64,000 nt of DNA from Monilinia fructicola (GCA_008692225.1 VICG01000005.1:715001-779000); one strand, 5' to 3'; shown: positions 26,312 through 40,024, counted from the stretch's first letter. The notes: generated by a model from the sequence alone, not told the origin. Numbers and translations: made by a program.

Positions 26312-26997
26312 ATGGCATCTTCATCCGAGAGAGATGCGGCTGCCAAAACTCGTATCCTCGCACACATGAACGCCGACCACGCTTCTTCGCTATCCCTCTA
26401 CCTGCGCCATTACTGCCAGCTCTCCAATAGCGAAGCCTCCAAACCAACACTGATTGATATCTCTCCATCCTCACTCACCATCACCTCCAAGTCCGGCAAA
26501 TCTCACACGCTGCCCCTCCAGCCTCCCATATCGTCCTATGCCGACGCCCGCCCTCGACTCATCGCCATGGACGGCGAATGCCGCACCGCTCTCAACCTCT
26601 CCCCATACACCATCACGCGCTACGAGCCCCAAAGATCTTCTTCCATCGGGTGGTGTTCGCGCTGTGTTTCATGACCATGGTTGTCTTTGTCACCAAATCG
26701 TACATCGTGCCCGGAACATTCGTCCACGATGATGTACTGCCGTGGTTTCCCGGGGGCGCCCAAACCTTCCTGTGGATTTCCGACAAGATTGCTATCCCGA
26801 CCATCATGATACACGTGGCGGAAGTTCTCTGGATGGATAGAAGCAGGCTGGCGAAGTACAATGTTAGGAGGGGAAGTTCGTTGTGGTGGAAGTGGATGGC
26901 GAGTTGTTTGATTGAGGGCTATGGAAGCTTTGCCCGGATCGATGCGATGATTAAGGAGCAAAAGAAGAAGGACCTGAAAGGGAACGGTGGCCATTGA
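26312..26997 (+). CDS. DUF2470-domain integral membrane protein, one frame break
   Basis: A single exon starts at the ATG at 26312. Residues about 10-105 are a DUF2470 domain (RILAHMNADHASSLSLYLRHY, then LIDISPSSLTI, then AMDGECRTAL), the module also found at the end of HugZ-type heme/FMN-binding proteins. The second half has hydrophobic segments (VVFALCFMTMVVFVTKSYIV and around IPTIMIHVAEVLWM) and a Lys-rich tail to the TGA at 26997. The halves lie in different frames. A missing C in the run at 26627-26630 restores ITRYEPPKIFFHRVV and gives 228 residues. Function is unknown; a membrane-associated cofactor-binding role would be inference. The frame shift has no intron signal. Confidence 0.8.
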
Positions 26998-27434
26998 GAT
27001 CTTCAGGGAAATAGGCATGGAGATACTGGGAAGGGGGGAATGCGCAACGATGGCGAAACAGTAATCATTCCTAAGCTGCAAGATATTGCGAGGAGAAGAA
27101 TAGACCATACAACATGGGACATGGGACATGGGATCAAAGTTCAAATAGAGGAAAGATATCAACTCTTTAAGGAGGAAGCAAGATAGATAGATACCCTTTG
27201 AACCTTTCCCGCATCGGCAATAGATACCAGATTGTTGCGTGCGACATGCCCCATTCCACCTTCCTTTCAATCCAAGCATAGGTCTCCGTTACAGCTTTCT
27301 ACAAATATCATTTTGCCCCCGTACATCTTCTGCCGCCAAGTGGAAGCTAGTTGAAGACGTACCCCCAGCTACAAAAGGTCTATTCTCCGTCACGCCCAAG
27401 TTGCACCACATCACTTAATCATCAAACGCAGAGA

Positions 27435-27853
27435 ATGGACCGCATCGAGAACTCCACCAGGGTCCCCGCGCAAACATGCACCCCGCAACCACTCACACGC
27501 GATGGCAAGTCATTCCACCCTACCGGCCGTCCCACGCCTTCACAAACTTGGGGCTCGCGACCGCTCCTGCCCTTGACTGCCAACCTAGCAACCAGGGTAA
27601 GATCCCGTGCGGTCCTGTTCTGTTACCGACGAGCAAATCTTTTCTGTTCCGCTCCCCGGGCCGCTCCGAACAAAAGACGCCATGTTCACATCCGCAGCTT
27701 TTTGGTCGCTCGGCCTTGGCCTCGGCCTCGGCTTATGTACACATTGGAAGAGAAAAGGAGGTTGAGATGTTGCTTGTATTGCACGAGGAGGAATATCGTT
27801 CGGATGGTGAGGATGTGGGGTTTGTGGATGTCGCGAAGGAACGTATGGGTTGA
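27435..27853 (+). other. Possible small gene, unresolved
   Basis: An ATG at 27435 opens one frame; a second overlapping frame (27476-27853) has a plausible acidic end (HEEEYRSDGEDVG). A GTAAGA at about 27597 could be a donor. Three frames remain partly open because the region is relatively GC-rich, and I cannot choose among them or name a family. This may be non-coding. Confidence 0.15.
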
Positions 27854-27920
27854 ATGGCGAAGATTGGAGGGGAAATGTGATGGGGAGGTTATCGGTGTGA
27901 TGCACCGTATATTCTTCTAG

Positions 27921-30900
27921 TTCTAGATAGACGACTCCTGTCCGCTTTAATTAGAGGAGGGAGTAGAAGTACCTTCCGAGATGTGGTCAGTACGGGGATT
28001 AGGAGGCGAAGATATGTGGTTGTGGATATGGATATGGCCGAGAGCCATGTGGTGAAGAGGAGGGCAAAAAGTACGTTGGGGTGGATATGCACATATATTT
28101 TACTTCTCACTAGACCGACGTCCATGCCATAGGGTCCGTAACGTTTTTTTTTTCAGGTTTCTCTGGCATTTTCATCTCCTTCAATCCCTTCCTCCCCTTA
28201 CCTCCCTTCTCTGTTTTGGTTGCTCATCTTTGTGACCAGTGGCCGCTTCAAGGAGCGCCGTATTTCTCTGCACCTCATGAATACCTGCCGAACTGTGCGG
28301 TGTTGAAAGGACAGGCGGCATTTCGAGCTCGCTCACCATTTGCCAAATTGGCTTTCTGGGCTATATGGTTGGTCCCGTCAATTTTGTGTCTAAATGTTTG
28401 AAGCGGCTGGCTTCGAAGGTTCCTTTGATGGATGATGATGATCTCATACCACTAGAAGATCGAGATTTCGTACTCGCACCGATCTAATAGGCTCTTAAGT
28501 CTTTGTTCTTTGAGTTTTCTATCTACCAGAAGCACTGGTTTCACCATCGGCTCCTTCATCGCCCTTAGGTAAATAGCAACAGTTAAATACATCATTATCA
28601 CCATAACCTTTGGGCGCTCCACGAATTGACCCAGCTCTACTAGAACCACCCGATACTCTTGGTCACGCTCTCCGTGATTTTTCCTCTGACTGAACCGAGA
28701 CCCGGGTCTTCGCGAACAATAGACGGGTATCGTAGAATGATATTTCCCGGAGTCACCAGTATCAGCATCGATCCTCGCAGTTCTGACCAGCTCTTGAAAG
28801 AAGCATGACTCATTACCATTTCTCCTGCTCTTGTGCGGCAATGCTCGCTGTGTTCCGGGAGCGCCCCCTACGAGTACCACTACCATCTATCTGACCATTC
28901 TCTGTATCCGACTAAAACCTAGCACGCCCCTACGAAGCCCACGGCCATCCCCACCGCCGGCATACGTTGATGCCAATGGCCGTGGCTTCCAAGATCTGCA
29001 GTGGGCGTTCTTGGTAACGGTTCCCGTAACGTCGCTCCCTACCTCTGTTTCTGCATCTGCGCTCGCCGCGCTCTCTTACATCTATCTTCATTTACATTAT
29101 CCAGCGACCCTGGAACTAGGAGTCGCTCGTCGTGTGTGTCTCGCATCGTTCCTCCTTGGATATATAGATAAATCATCGACTAAGTTCAAAGAGAAATATC
29201 GCTTTTCCTGCCTCAGCTGATTGTTTAAGACAAGAGCAAAAGGCCGCAGGTGATACGATTCGATATCTCCCTATCTCTTTTGACGTGTGCCTTGCCTATC
29301 GAACGAATGCATGGAACTTTTGATTTTGACATCAAGCTCCCTCGGTGTGAAGCGGGTGGCGTTCAGGGTGGCGGCGGAGCAGAAATACGATTTTGCACCG
29401 TGGTATCTGAAAGTATGATGGGGCGGGAGCCACTTGTCTGCTTGCTTGATTGACTCTCATGCGCATATCGTATTGCACCTAGCATCCACGGAGACGGAAG
29501 AGTCAAAAGATGCATGGGTAATGCAGGAAATGCGATATACGCGACGAGACAACCATGGTATGGTGCTCCAAGATCCAAATATCCACACAACGAACGATGT
29601 GAAAAATAGAAAGCCCGAGGGCCAAAATACGCCTACCTCTTGAACGTGGAATGAAAATCGCAATCTTACAAGCAACCCCATGAGAACATCGATGTACATA
29701 ATTTACACACAGCCCCAACCCCCACCTCACAAATCGTTCCAGCCTTAAGATGTCAAACCGCCACACCTCTCCCCCCTGCTCTGATAATCCTCACAAACCA
29801 CCACCGGAGCCTCCAGCCTTATCTGCGAGTACAATTCATCCCGTCGGGTGCACCTTGCCCCGGGAACAAAACCCGCTTCATCGCCAAGCGAAGACCAGAT
29901 GGTTTCCCATCTGATCTCAATCCACCCTCGACATCGCAGACTCAACATCCACTACCAGCCCTCGATCTCCAGAATCGCACTCGTTCTCGCATCGCACGAC
30001 CATCCCCCCTCCTCTCCGCCCGATTCTGGAGATGGAAGTAGATAGATATCCCAACCCTCCCAGCACCCCTCCCACACCGAGAAACGCGCAACGACATCAA
30101 AAGGCCCCCAGGGAGAGAACCCCAGAAGCAAGGAAAGATAACGCGCTCCTTGTCCCTCGCAACAGGGCTCCGTGAGATATACCGTACTCCCTGCATCTAC
30201 CAAACGCAAGCTTAGATGAGTGATATACCGCAATGAGCAATGCCGGGCCAGCATCCAAGACTTTCGCCCCTGCACGAGCGAGCAGAGCGCCTGTCGATGT
30301 TTTGGTCGATCGAGAGAGCGTCGGGGATGCAGATCTGCGATCTTTGCGCCGTGGGGAAATGCTCTGGAAAGAGTGTTACGTCCTTCCCTCGCTATGACAT
30401 GAATTAACAGTAACCTGACGCACACCTCTTCGTCATACGAGCAAATCGTATTATCGCGTTGGATTTTGGTGGTCCGTCAAATGCAAGGGTGCTGGCTGGC
30501 TGGTGGTTTGATCGAACAAAGGGATGTGGTTTTGATGACTAATTCAGGGAGAGAGATTAGTACTGGAATGTGCGTGCTCGCTTCGGCGGTTGTGTTGAGA
30601 TGGATAGGGGATGGATGCATGGATGGATGGGATTTGTCGGGATGCTGGAGAATGTGGAGAAGAGAAGTGTTTAGAAGGAGGAAGAAGGTTGGGTGTTGTT
30701 TAGTTTTGGGGATTAATTAAAATTTAGATTTGGCTTGAGATATTGGTGTTGTACTATCGCCGGGCTATGATACGATCTTGAAGGATCGTTATCAAAAGCT
30801 ATACATTAAACGCATATTGGGAAAATTTGAGTTCGAAGTACAAACGATAAATGCGAGATTGTGCTAACACTAGAAGGTTAGGAAATTCAAGAGTTCATAT

Positions 30901-33900
30901 AGATTGATTGTGAGACAGCAGCGTGGAAGATGAATGTAGAGGATTGCACTCAAGGGGGTAGAAAACAAAGGACAAAGACAAAGAGATGGATTGTCAAACT
31001 ATATACTTCATCGCAACAACATGTACAACAGGCAATTCTTTTGGCCAAGTCAAACAAATATAAACAAGACGCACGCAAAGACGGTCCCGAAAACAAGTTG
31101 ACTGAAGATGTGAAACGTCAAGACACTCGGCCGGGCCACCACGAGTTCCTCTCAAGTTGTATTGATATTGCTCAATTGCATCTATGAACGCAAATATTCC
31201 TTCACGTGCGAGAATGGTTCTTGGAGCGAGCTGTATTCTCGTCGCAAACTGTTTTAGTCCCTCCGCACTGTTCACTCATTTCATAAGGTAGTTATCTAGA
31301 ATAGGGCTTTCGTCCTGATATTTACCGCCTCTATACCATCGTGCCGGGCCCTTGCGGGGTAGCCATGGGACTACGGACCTTCGATTGTTTAAATAGTGGT
31401 TCAAAGTTGAGAAGTGAGAGTCATCATCGTCCGTGCGATAGGTAAGGATATTTAGAGGACTTTCGATTGAATAGTTGAGGGGGTACAATAACGCCATGAG
31501 GCTGTCAGCGATCACTTTTGTAGAAGTAAAGGGGAAGAAATATGAGCAGTTTAAGCGGTAATAAATGCATAGGGTCAAGATATTTGTCGTGCTTACAAGC
31601 CCCCCGAGGACGACAATGTCTTAAAACAAAGCCCTTGAGAGTTCATTTGTAATAGCATCAAAGACAACAGAAAATGATCGGAATGGGATTGTAATGGGAT
31701 TGTAATAATTGAAAGAAGATTAGAGTGCAAAGGAAACATTATCAAATAGAATGGATAAACTCCAAGCCATAGAACCAAGTACAGTTTAAGTTTATCCTAA
31801 AGACTGGACTTTGACCCGATGGTTGGCAGCCTAAGCTTGAAAGATCAGCATGGTATTATCTGTTATTTCAAACTGATGTACTCGAGTAGTGATTATATAA
31901 GAATGTTGAAAGGCTGTGAAGTATCTCGGCAGTATCTCCAGATAGTTTCAGATGACACGTTTTTATACTTAGAGTACAACAAGTGTAGGCAGCGTAAATC
32001 TTCAAAATGAATCTGTATCCGTGTTTCAATGAAAAGTATTAGAAACCACCCATAAAGGTGATATATCTCAAAAAGTCCAGACATAATGCTTTGAATACAA
32101 CACAAGCAAACTACTAGGCAAATCTAGAGACATATTTCAGCATTTTAAAGAACGTAAGATTATACGGAAATTGTAAACCTGAAAAGAAAGTATGATGTTG
32201 AATAGGGAGCAAGTAAGCAAAAATAGAGATAACTACATGGTAAAGCTGCATCAATAGAATGGAGGGCTGAGGGGTCTTTCACAACGCAAAGCCGGTCATG
32301 AACTATCACCTCTTATTCCAATATACTCCCCTGTCAGACGCTATATTACAGGTCTCAACACTCGTGGAAAAAATCCTCGAGTGATACCGCAGGTGATGAG
32401 ATTGTCCTTGGTACGTCTACTCTTGAAATTGATAAGAGGCGCTATTTCACTGCTACACCATCGCGTAACCAAGCTCTTCAGCGACACAGTTATTACCGTT
32501 TCTAGAAAAGGGGGTTTTAAATGGCTAGAGCCACTTGTGTATCGATGGTTCAAACGTTGCTCATACTACATTGGTACTACAAGCTGCGAAGTTGGAGCGA
32601 TGGCCAATCGACCACGGTGGAGCCCCATAACGTGACCAAAAAGCTTTTGATTGAGATTGTGAAGTGCCTGGACTTCAGAATTTCTACCCAAGGCAGAAAA
32701 TTCATTGACATCATCCGAAAAAAATTGATCGTTCTCTGTTTAGGTGTAATGGCTACTAGAGAGTACTCGAACGTGACCAGGGAAACCCATTACTTACCTT
32801 TGACTGAGGAGTAGGTATTGCCTGTCAAAGACATTCTCGACAGAAATCAGGACCAAGTTAATATTAGGAAATAAGAAGAGTGTATTGAAGGAGGAATAAA
32901 GATGAGGCTTAAGATAGGGTAGCAAACTTGAATGCGAGAATATCGAAAAATTTGCGAACCGATTACGAACTAAGTGTATAAGGATATTCAAGATTTGAGC
33001 TGCGGGGGCTTTCCTATGTCACCATCGTGAGGATGCAACATCCCAGGACTAAATCATGCAAAGCTGCAAAAGACTCCACTACCAGCGCCAGTCAGGCCAT
33101 ACGGCGTTCAAGAATGTGGAAGTAAATGGACTCCGAGCGGCTTCTGGGCAGCTACTTGTAAATACAGCCCGAAGGCTAGAGTGCTGCTCCAATGTCTGCA
33201 AAATATGAAATATCACCGACGTTATAAGTAAGGAGGGGAAGAAAAGAATTAAATCTTTCGCACATCAAAGATTTCTCTACTATCGCTCTTAAAATCCGAA
33301 AGCAGGCATGTAAGCGGGCATAGGACTCCGCAATATCATGGCCCGCTCTAGCCAGCCATATTTAAACATTGCTCATGTAGGCATTAGACATAAGGGCCTA
33401 GATTATCTGGACGGGTGGCATAAAGAGCTGCATAAGGTGGTCCAAGGCTGGGGGGTGGGACAGCCGTAGTAAGTTCTGTCGCTTCTCCAGTGGCAAGGAG
33501 ATAAAAAGTCCTATTGCAGCATGGCGTTGTCGTTGGAAGTATATCCATTATTGTAGATACATGAGAAGGCTACCCTTGAAGTAAGATTCGAGGTCTTAGC
33601 AAGAATTGTAGAATTATAACCCTGAATTTTGCATCATCTTGTAGAAATGAGATGTCAAGGACAATGCTTGTTGATTCTGAACAAAGAGGAAGACAATTTA
33701 ACATTTTAACAACCCGATCCGAAAGAAACTCAGTTAGAGTCTGAATATGTCCGCATCTAGCAGGCAAAGATTAGTCAAAGAATTGTATCGGGAAATGAGT
33801 TTGGTGGACTACCAAGGTGATGATGAAGCGACTAGCCAAGGGCTTGAACTGGACCAAAAAAATGTGTTACGAGAACGAAATCCTCAGCCATCAATAGTCA

Positions 33901-35600
33901 GTGCCATGATTGTTGGGTGACAGTATAGAGAGGTGCGAGCTAGATCCAAGTCAAAGCCCTTGCAGTATCCAAGACGTTGAAATCACTCATAATCAATTGG
34001 TCTTTCTCATGAGATTCATGAGCTGCAGCTGCAACTTGCAGGAAAAGATTGAAAGTTGATAGAATTCGAAGCAGACAGCTGGGGAACGTATGCTTTAGCT
34101 TGATCAAAAAAACACCTCATCAATTGATTTTAAGCTTGAATGAATACCGAAAGTACAGAGTACGATACTGTATCCAATTGGGTTTATGCTGGTTGAAAAG
34201 TCAAAATACGGCGTCGCTGTCGTATACGAATGAGAGCAGATTGCCCAGGTGATGAAAACTCTATTTCTTTTTTATCTCACCGTGTTCCTTTGTGCCGGCA
34301 GAATAGTATTTCTGATCTATCAGATAGCGAAGCAAAGGCGGTGAACTATAGACGGATTGAAAATTGAAGGATGGATATATTAAATTATATTAGACACTGG
34401 GCTTATTGCAGACGATGATGAAGCTAGAACAATGGTGGTTCAAAGGAAGCATTGATAATATAACATATCTTCCCCATACTTTGGTACAGGTGGATAGAAA
34501 ACAAATTGCCATTGATTATTTGGGAGAGAGGGGCATACAGGAGGAACGTGAGGGGGGGAACATCTCCATATCAAGCGTGTGAAATAGATTAAAGGTGGGA
34601 TAGATCATATAGATAGGGTTGATGGATGATGATGGTATTTAGACTTTGATACAGCTTGAACTCAATTCATCCCATGGCCAAGATGAATGATTATTGGCCA
34701 TCCAAGAGTTCGGATTTAAGCTCTGAAACAGACTGCAGAAAACCTTGTCATCAATGCACGCCCGTCGTCTTTGCAATTTGGCCGCCTGGAAGTGATTGAC
34801 CTACTACTATGTTATACTTTTTGCAATCATCAACATCAAGGTTGATAATGGCTTCCTGGGAAACAACGCCGGTCAGATAAGATGAAGGCCAAGTCGAGAT
34901 ATCTTGTATTGTACTGTACTACACTGGACTGCATGAATAGTCGCATGCCAAATTCTACAACATTGACATTGGCCATTTCAATGCTATTCGATGTATGAAA
35001 TGAATCGTAGACCCCTCAAAAAACAGTCTTGCAGATAGTAGAAGCAAGGCCTAAGGAACTATTTGATGGTTAGAGGTGATTTAGGATATGGAAAACCGTT
35101 GTAAGTCTTTTGATAATGAGAAAACTGGTTTTAGTTGACTAAGGCTATATATTGAGTTTGAATTTCAGTTAGAAATCTACTCCAAGATGTTGCGAGTGAG
35201 GAGTATTTCTCGCTCGGTAAGCACATCGCGTATCGTTCCAACATCCAATGTGCCGGTACACTACTCCGTACATTGGCACTAAACGCAAAAAGGAACGGGA
35301 CCCGTATGGCGCATTCAGTAGTGCATATCCGCATACCATCTTATCGGTGTTTGTTGGGGATCTAGGGTATGGTCATAACTCCAAGCCACATACGCAGAGC
35401 GATTGGAACCATGATCCCCCTCAAGATACCCTCAAGGTAAGTTCTGCAGTGAAGCCATTGCCAATTCCTTCACAAGTTCGGATCAAGAAACGTTCTTCCT
35501 ATGGAAACATTTTAGTCTTATTCTCCGACACTCATCCTGTAATTTCCTCCACGTAAGTTCTGATGGCAGCGATGACATAATTCTATGCATGAATTCGAGT
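27921..35600. other. 7.7 kb with no recognisable gene
   Basis: Read on both strands, this stretch shows many short open frames (for example - at 29952-30425 and + at 32521-32814) but none with a domain, signal peptide, codon pattern or consistent splice sites that I can support. No terminal-inverted-repeat or LTR pair was seen. It may hold non-coding transcripts or lineage-specific small genes that cannot be identified by eye. Confidence 0.4.
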
Positions 35601-35617
35601 CTTCTATGTGCCTTTGG

Positions 35618-35625
35618 TATATATA
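35618..35625 (+). promoter_or_regulatory. TATA box of the polygalacturonase gene
   Basis: TATATATA about 140 nt upstream of the ATG at 35764, followed by a C/T-rich leader typical of strongly expressed fungal genes. Confidence 0.55.
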
Positions 35626-35763
35626 CTCTCCCTTCATGCTCCTTCTCTCCGTCATCACACTACCACTCTTTTCACTCACATTCTTTTTCATACATTCTTT
35701 TCATACATTCTCTTTTCGTTTCTTGTTAAACCTACATTCGTTGAACCCAAGTTGCCGGTCAAA

Positions 35764-37358
35764 ATGCGTTCTGCGATTATTCTCGGATTTTTGGCCTCGA
35801 TTGCTCTGGCATGCGATAACCCCAAATCCCCGGGCCATGCTTGCGCTAGTGCTTTCGCTGCTTCTCCAGTGGAAGCGGCGTCTTTCTGTGCTACTTATAC
35901 CAAGAGTGTAAACACAGCAACCACTGGCCTCCCTCCTTTTGCTACGGCCTGTGCAAACAAGCCAAAGAAATTGTCTAGTGCATGCAGTTGTCTTCAAGTT
36001 CCAACCACCTTGGCTACGCTTGTCGTAAGTACTGTGGGAAAAATACTCGCACTCAATGTTCACCAGACTAACTTGTACATCAGAAGAGCTCCGCCGCCCC
36101 TTCAGTGGCTTCTGACTACCCATCTGTTGTCAACGCAACATATGTTCGGGGCTCCTATGCGAGAGCTCCAACCCCGCCGGCATACAAGCCAGCCCCGCCA
36201 GCATATAAGCCAGCCCACAAGCCGGCCAAGACGAAGGTTGCTACTAGTACTCCCGTTCCAGTCCCCGCAGGGGGTGCGCCCGGTCCGATAGCTACAGCTG
36301 CACCACCCGCCCCAGCCGGATGCAAAGCAACAGCTTACAGTAACATTGCCGGCATCGTCGCCAAGTGCACAAACATCGTCTTGCACAATATTGCTGTCCC
36401 AGCAGGCGCTACCCTCGATCTTCAAAAGCTCAGAGACGGATCCACAGTCACTTTCTCTGGAACCACCACTTTCGGAACCACCCCCATTTCTGGATTCGAC
36501 CCAATTGTTATCAATGGTAGAGGTATCACGATCACTGGAGCTCCTGGACACGTCATTGAAGGAAATGGTGCCGCGTACTGGGATGGATTGGGCTCGAACG
36601 GAGGAAGCAAGAAGCCCAATCATTTTATTGTTGTGGAGGATGTCGTCAACACTGTTATCACGAACCTCAACATCAAAAACTGGCCGGTTCACTGCTTCTA
36701 TATCAACCGTGCCCAAGGGTTAACCATCTCTGGACTTATTCTCGACAACTCTGCCGGAGATGCTCCCAACTCGAAATCTAAAGGCGATGAAGCCTCCCAC
36801 AACAGTGACGGCTTCGACATCTCCGCGTCGGATAGAGTAACCATCAAGAACACGGTTGTGAAGAACCAAGATGATTGCGTGGCTGTTACATCTGGCACCA
36901 ACATCCTCGTGACAGGCATGACATGCTCAGGAGGACATGGACTCTCCATCGGCTCCATCGGGGGAAAATCCAACAACGTCGTCTCTGGAGTTACCTTCTC
37001 TGATTCTACCATCACCAACAGTCGCAACGGATGCCGCATCAAGTCCAACTCCGGCACCACCGGCCTTATCGAGAACATCACATACTCCAACATCAAGATG
37101 AGTGGCATCACCAAGTATGGCCTTGTTATTCAACAAGACTACTTGAACGGCGGGCCAACCGGCAAGCCAACAAATGGCGTTATCATCAGGGGAATCAATT
37201 TTAGCGGTGTCACGGGTACCACGGTTGGAAGTGCGATCAATTACTATATTCTTTGTGGAAGCGGATCTTGCTCCAACTTCAAATTCCAAAACGTCAGAAT
37301 TACAGGAGGTGGTAAGCCCTCCACCTGCAACTACCCATCTACCGGATGTCCAGCATAG
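35764..37358 (+). CDS. Secreted GH28 polygalacturonase with N-terminal Cys-rich domain
   Basis: Hydrolyses alpha-1,4-galacturonan of pectin outside the cell. Exon 1 (35764-36024) and exon 2 (36084-37358) are joined over a 59-nt intron and give 511 residues, clean in frame. Residues 1-16 are a signal peptide (MRSAIILGFLASIALA). Residues about 17-85 form a module with six cysteines ending in KLSSACSCL. A Pro/Ala/Lys linker follows with repeated PAYKP units, then the GH28 beta-helix. Catalytic-site motifs are all present: NSDGFD (327-332), QDDC (349-352), GGHG (370-373) and CRIK (404-407). The extra Cys module and linker make it longer than classical endo-polygalacturonases (about 370-380). Endo rather than exo action is likely from the motif set but not proven. 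A TATA box lies upstream. Confidence 0.94.
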
Positions 37359-38445
37359 GATGCGTTTGCGAACCAACCCGTGGGGGGGGGAAGGGGGGGT
37401 CGAAGTTGAATGATTTGGCAATAAAAAATCTGGGTGGGATCTTGAGAGACCAAAGAGATCACCTTCACAGCAGCTGTTGATTAGCTGCGAAAAAAAACAA
37501 ACCTTTTTTTGTATATAAATTTTTGTTCTTATGGAAGAGCATCCAAGATCCAAGATCCAAGATCCATCGGTCTCTCGAACGTTTACGTACCATGCCTTCC
37601 GAATATATAGATAGATGATATATATGCCCTTGTACAACTCACAAGATGATGTGGAAATTGCACGTAAAATTGTTCCCAAACAGACCTGTCTAGACTCCAA
37701 AGCTTGTGAACACCATTCCAATCGGATCAGACGATAGAAATATACAGTTTGGACGAAAGCATATCGAGAGTCAAACCAAGCAAGTGAGAACAAGGTTCAT
37801 TGAATTTATGCACCCATTAGTGGCGCGGCGCGGCGCTGTACTCTGTACTGTATGACAAACCCCCACAAAATTCGGGGGTTCATTTTCTACGTTTGATATG
37901 TAAACTTGATACTCGAGGAGAACATACAGGCAGTAAGGTGAGGTTACTCGAGTATTATACTTGTATAAGGCGAAAAGAAAGCAATCAACGAATCTCGAAA
38001 TCAATCCTGTAGACTCTACTCGAGTACGATCAAATTAGCCAGGTAAACACCGCAACTCTTAAATGCTCCTCATGGATCAAAGTTATGAATGACATTGGCG
38101 AATATCTCGAGCACTCTCGCAACGACAATATATATTATATATGATGTATTATTATATATATATTATATATATATTCTCTTCTCTGTATATGTAAGGTTAA
38201 GTCAATTGGATACAAGTACTCGTACAATAAATAACCTTACCTTCCTAGTAGCTACTCCATCCACATCCAATCATCCCCACCCTCCATCAAAAGAGAGTCT
38301 AAACCGTAATTAGATCGCAGTTCATCTGACCTACATACCTCCCTACATACCGTCAAAAAATCCAATTCTCCTCCCCAGAACCGCGATGAAGAAGAGACCA
38401 ACAAAAAGAAGAAGAAAATCATGCAGGAGAACTGCAAAATAATCT
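37359..38445. other. Intergenic between polygalacturonase and tRNA
   Basis: 3' flank of the polygalacturonase with G-rich runs (about 37382-37399) just after the stop, then AT-rich sequence with a (TA)n-type tract near 38128-38174. No gene seen. Confidence 0.55.
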
Positions 38446-38546
38446 TGACCTACGCAGGGATCGAACCTGCAATCTCTTGATTGCGAACTTGGAGTCATGA
38501 AACTCAAGAATCGTAGTCAAGCGCCTTGCCATTGGGCCAGCAGGCC
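38446..38546 (-). tRNA. tRNA-Arg(ACG) with intron
   Basis: On the minus strand GGCCTGC at the 5' end pairs with GTAGGTC at the 3' end (two G-U pairs). The D arm is GCC/GGC with a GG-containing loop, the anticodon stem CTTGA/TCAAG, and the T arm GCAGG-TTCGATC-CCTGC. The anticodon loop starts CT-ACG-A and is then interrupted by about 29 nt, the normal position 37/38 intron, which leaves a 72-nt mature tRNA. A T run follows at about 38434-38439 (minus strand) as Pol III terminator. The anticodon depends on the intron boundary, so Arg is probable and not certain. Confidence 0.85.
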
Positions 38547-38986
38547 TTACTGTTTGTTGAAGATCACCGCTGGATGAAAAAATATATTGTGCAAATCTTA
38601 TGATAGTTTATGTCAAGATGAGGTAAGCCAATCACTTGGACAGAAAATGTGCATGATTAGGTAATTCCCGCTGTAATTATCACTCAGTCCATTCTTGGCT
38701 TGAGGCGCTCCGAAATGTCTCGAGACTGTACAAGTAATTACCCGAGTTTACCCCTTCATTTTTTTTTCACCAATGGTTTCAGAAGGGTTTGGAATGCTGA
38801 TGAGGCATTCATTATGTTACAACATTTGTATGCTGGGATGGCTGTTTCTGCACCGAAGAACTGTTAATAGCGATAAGTTTTATGATAATTTCTAGAGGAC
38901 AGACAATACCACTGTTTATTTCTGAGCATCTTCAGTGAAAATGGGCAACAAAAATCGTAGCTGCTACAAGTACGTAAGAGGTATGT

Positions 38987-39809
38987 AGGTCGGATGGACG
39001 TCCATCTGAGCTCATATGGACCTATAGGGCGTCTCTTAAAAAAAAAAGGTCAACTGCAAAACGCAATATAGGTCCATCCAACGTTTTGCCGACTTCATAA
39101 TTTTATGAAAATTCATAATTTTTTTATATAAATTTTTAGATATTCTTAATTAGATTCTAAACGTTTTGAAAAACGTTTAGAAAACGTTTAGAATCTAATT
39201 AAGAATATAAACATTTTGAAAACGTTTTGAAAACGTTTTAAAAACGTTTAGAATCTAATTAAGAATATTTAAAAATATTTTAATTATAATAATATATATT
39301 TATATTTAGTATTTATTATTTATTTAATATTTAATATTTAAATATTGAAATATTAATTAAATAATAAAATAAATAAAAATAAATTTAAATATATATTAAT
39401 TAATATAGCTTTATTAAAAGATAAATTATTTAATATAAATATAATTTAATAGTATATATATTAAAATATTTTAAGAATTATATATATATATTAATATTTA
39501 ATATAATTTTATTTAAAATAAGATTAATATAAATTTATATAAGATAATTATATTATTTTTTTAATAATAATTTTAAATTAAATGCTAAACGTTTTCTAAA
39601 CGTTTCTTAAACGTTTTCTAAACATTTTGAAAACGTTTTGAAAACGTTTAGAATTTAATCTCAAAAATTTATAATTTAATAATAATCAATTTTTGTATGA
39701 TTTTTTATGAATTTTTATAAATTTTATGCAAATTTATGATTTTTGCCCCACTAGTCTATTCGACGTTTTTCCGTGTCCACGGGAGCTCAGATAGACGTCC
39801 ATCCGACCT
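38987..39809. mobile_element. Inverted-repeat element with AT-only core and AACGTT repeats
   Basis: AGGTCGGATGGACGTC at 38987-39002 recurs inverted at 39794-39809, and the match extends to GAGCTC (about 27 bp with one mismatch). The termini contain the palindrome GGACGTC(C). Inside is a perfect 27-bp inverted repeat (39141-39167 with 39181-39207, 13-nt spacer) plus a third direct copy at about 39241-39267, all built from AAACGTTT and TCTAATTAAGAAT words. Between about 39270 and 39580 the sequence is almost only A and T. No target duplication could be fixed with confidence (a TATGTA occurs near each end), so the superfamily is open. No coding capacity. Confidence 0.65.
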
Positions 39810-40024
39810 GTCGACTCTATGTAAGTCACAATACGCTATGACTATGATATTTGGTACAACAACATGCAGCAGCATTGAAGGTATAACATTACAATCATCA
39901 GGTTATAGTACTAATGGTTTCGTTCAAATGATTTATCGAGGTAAGTATAAATGAGTGTACTCTCTGATCATATACAAAGGGAGGATTTAGTCTCAGGTTC
40001 TCAATTCAAACCACCCTGAGATGC

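Noticed and set aside
29952..30425. 157-residue frame on the minus strand
   Set aside because: No domain, signal or splice context, and overlapping frames of similar length on the same strand suggest chance openness.
36346..36723. 125-residue frame on + inside the polygalacturonase
   Set aside because: Shadow of the GH28 frame, which carries all catalytic motifs.
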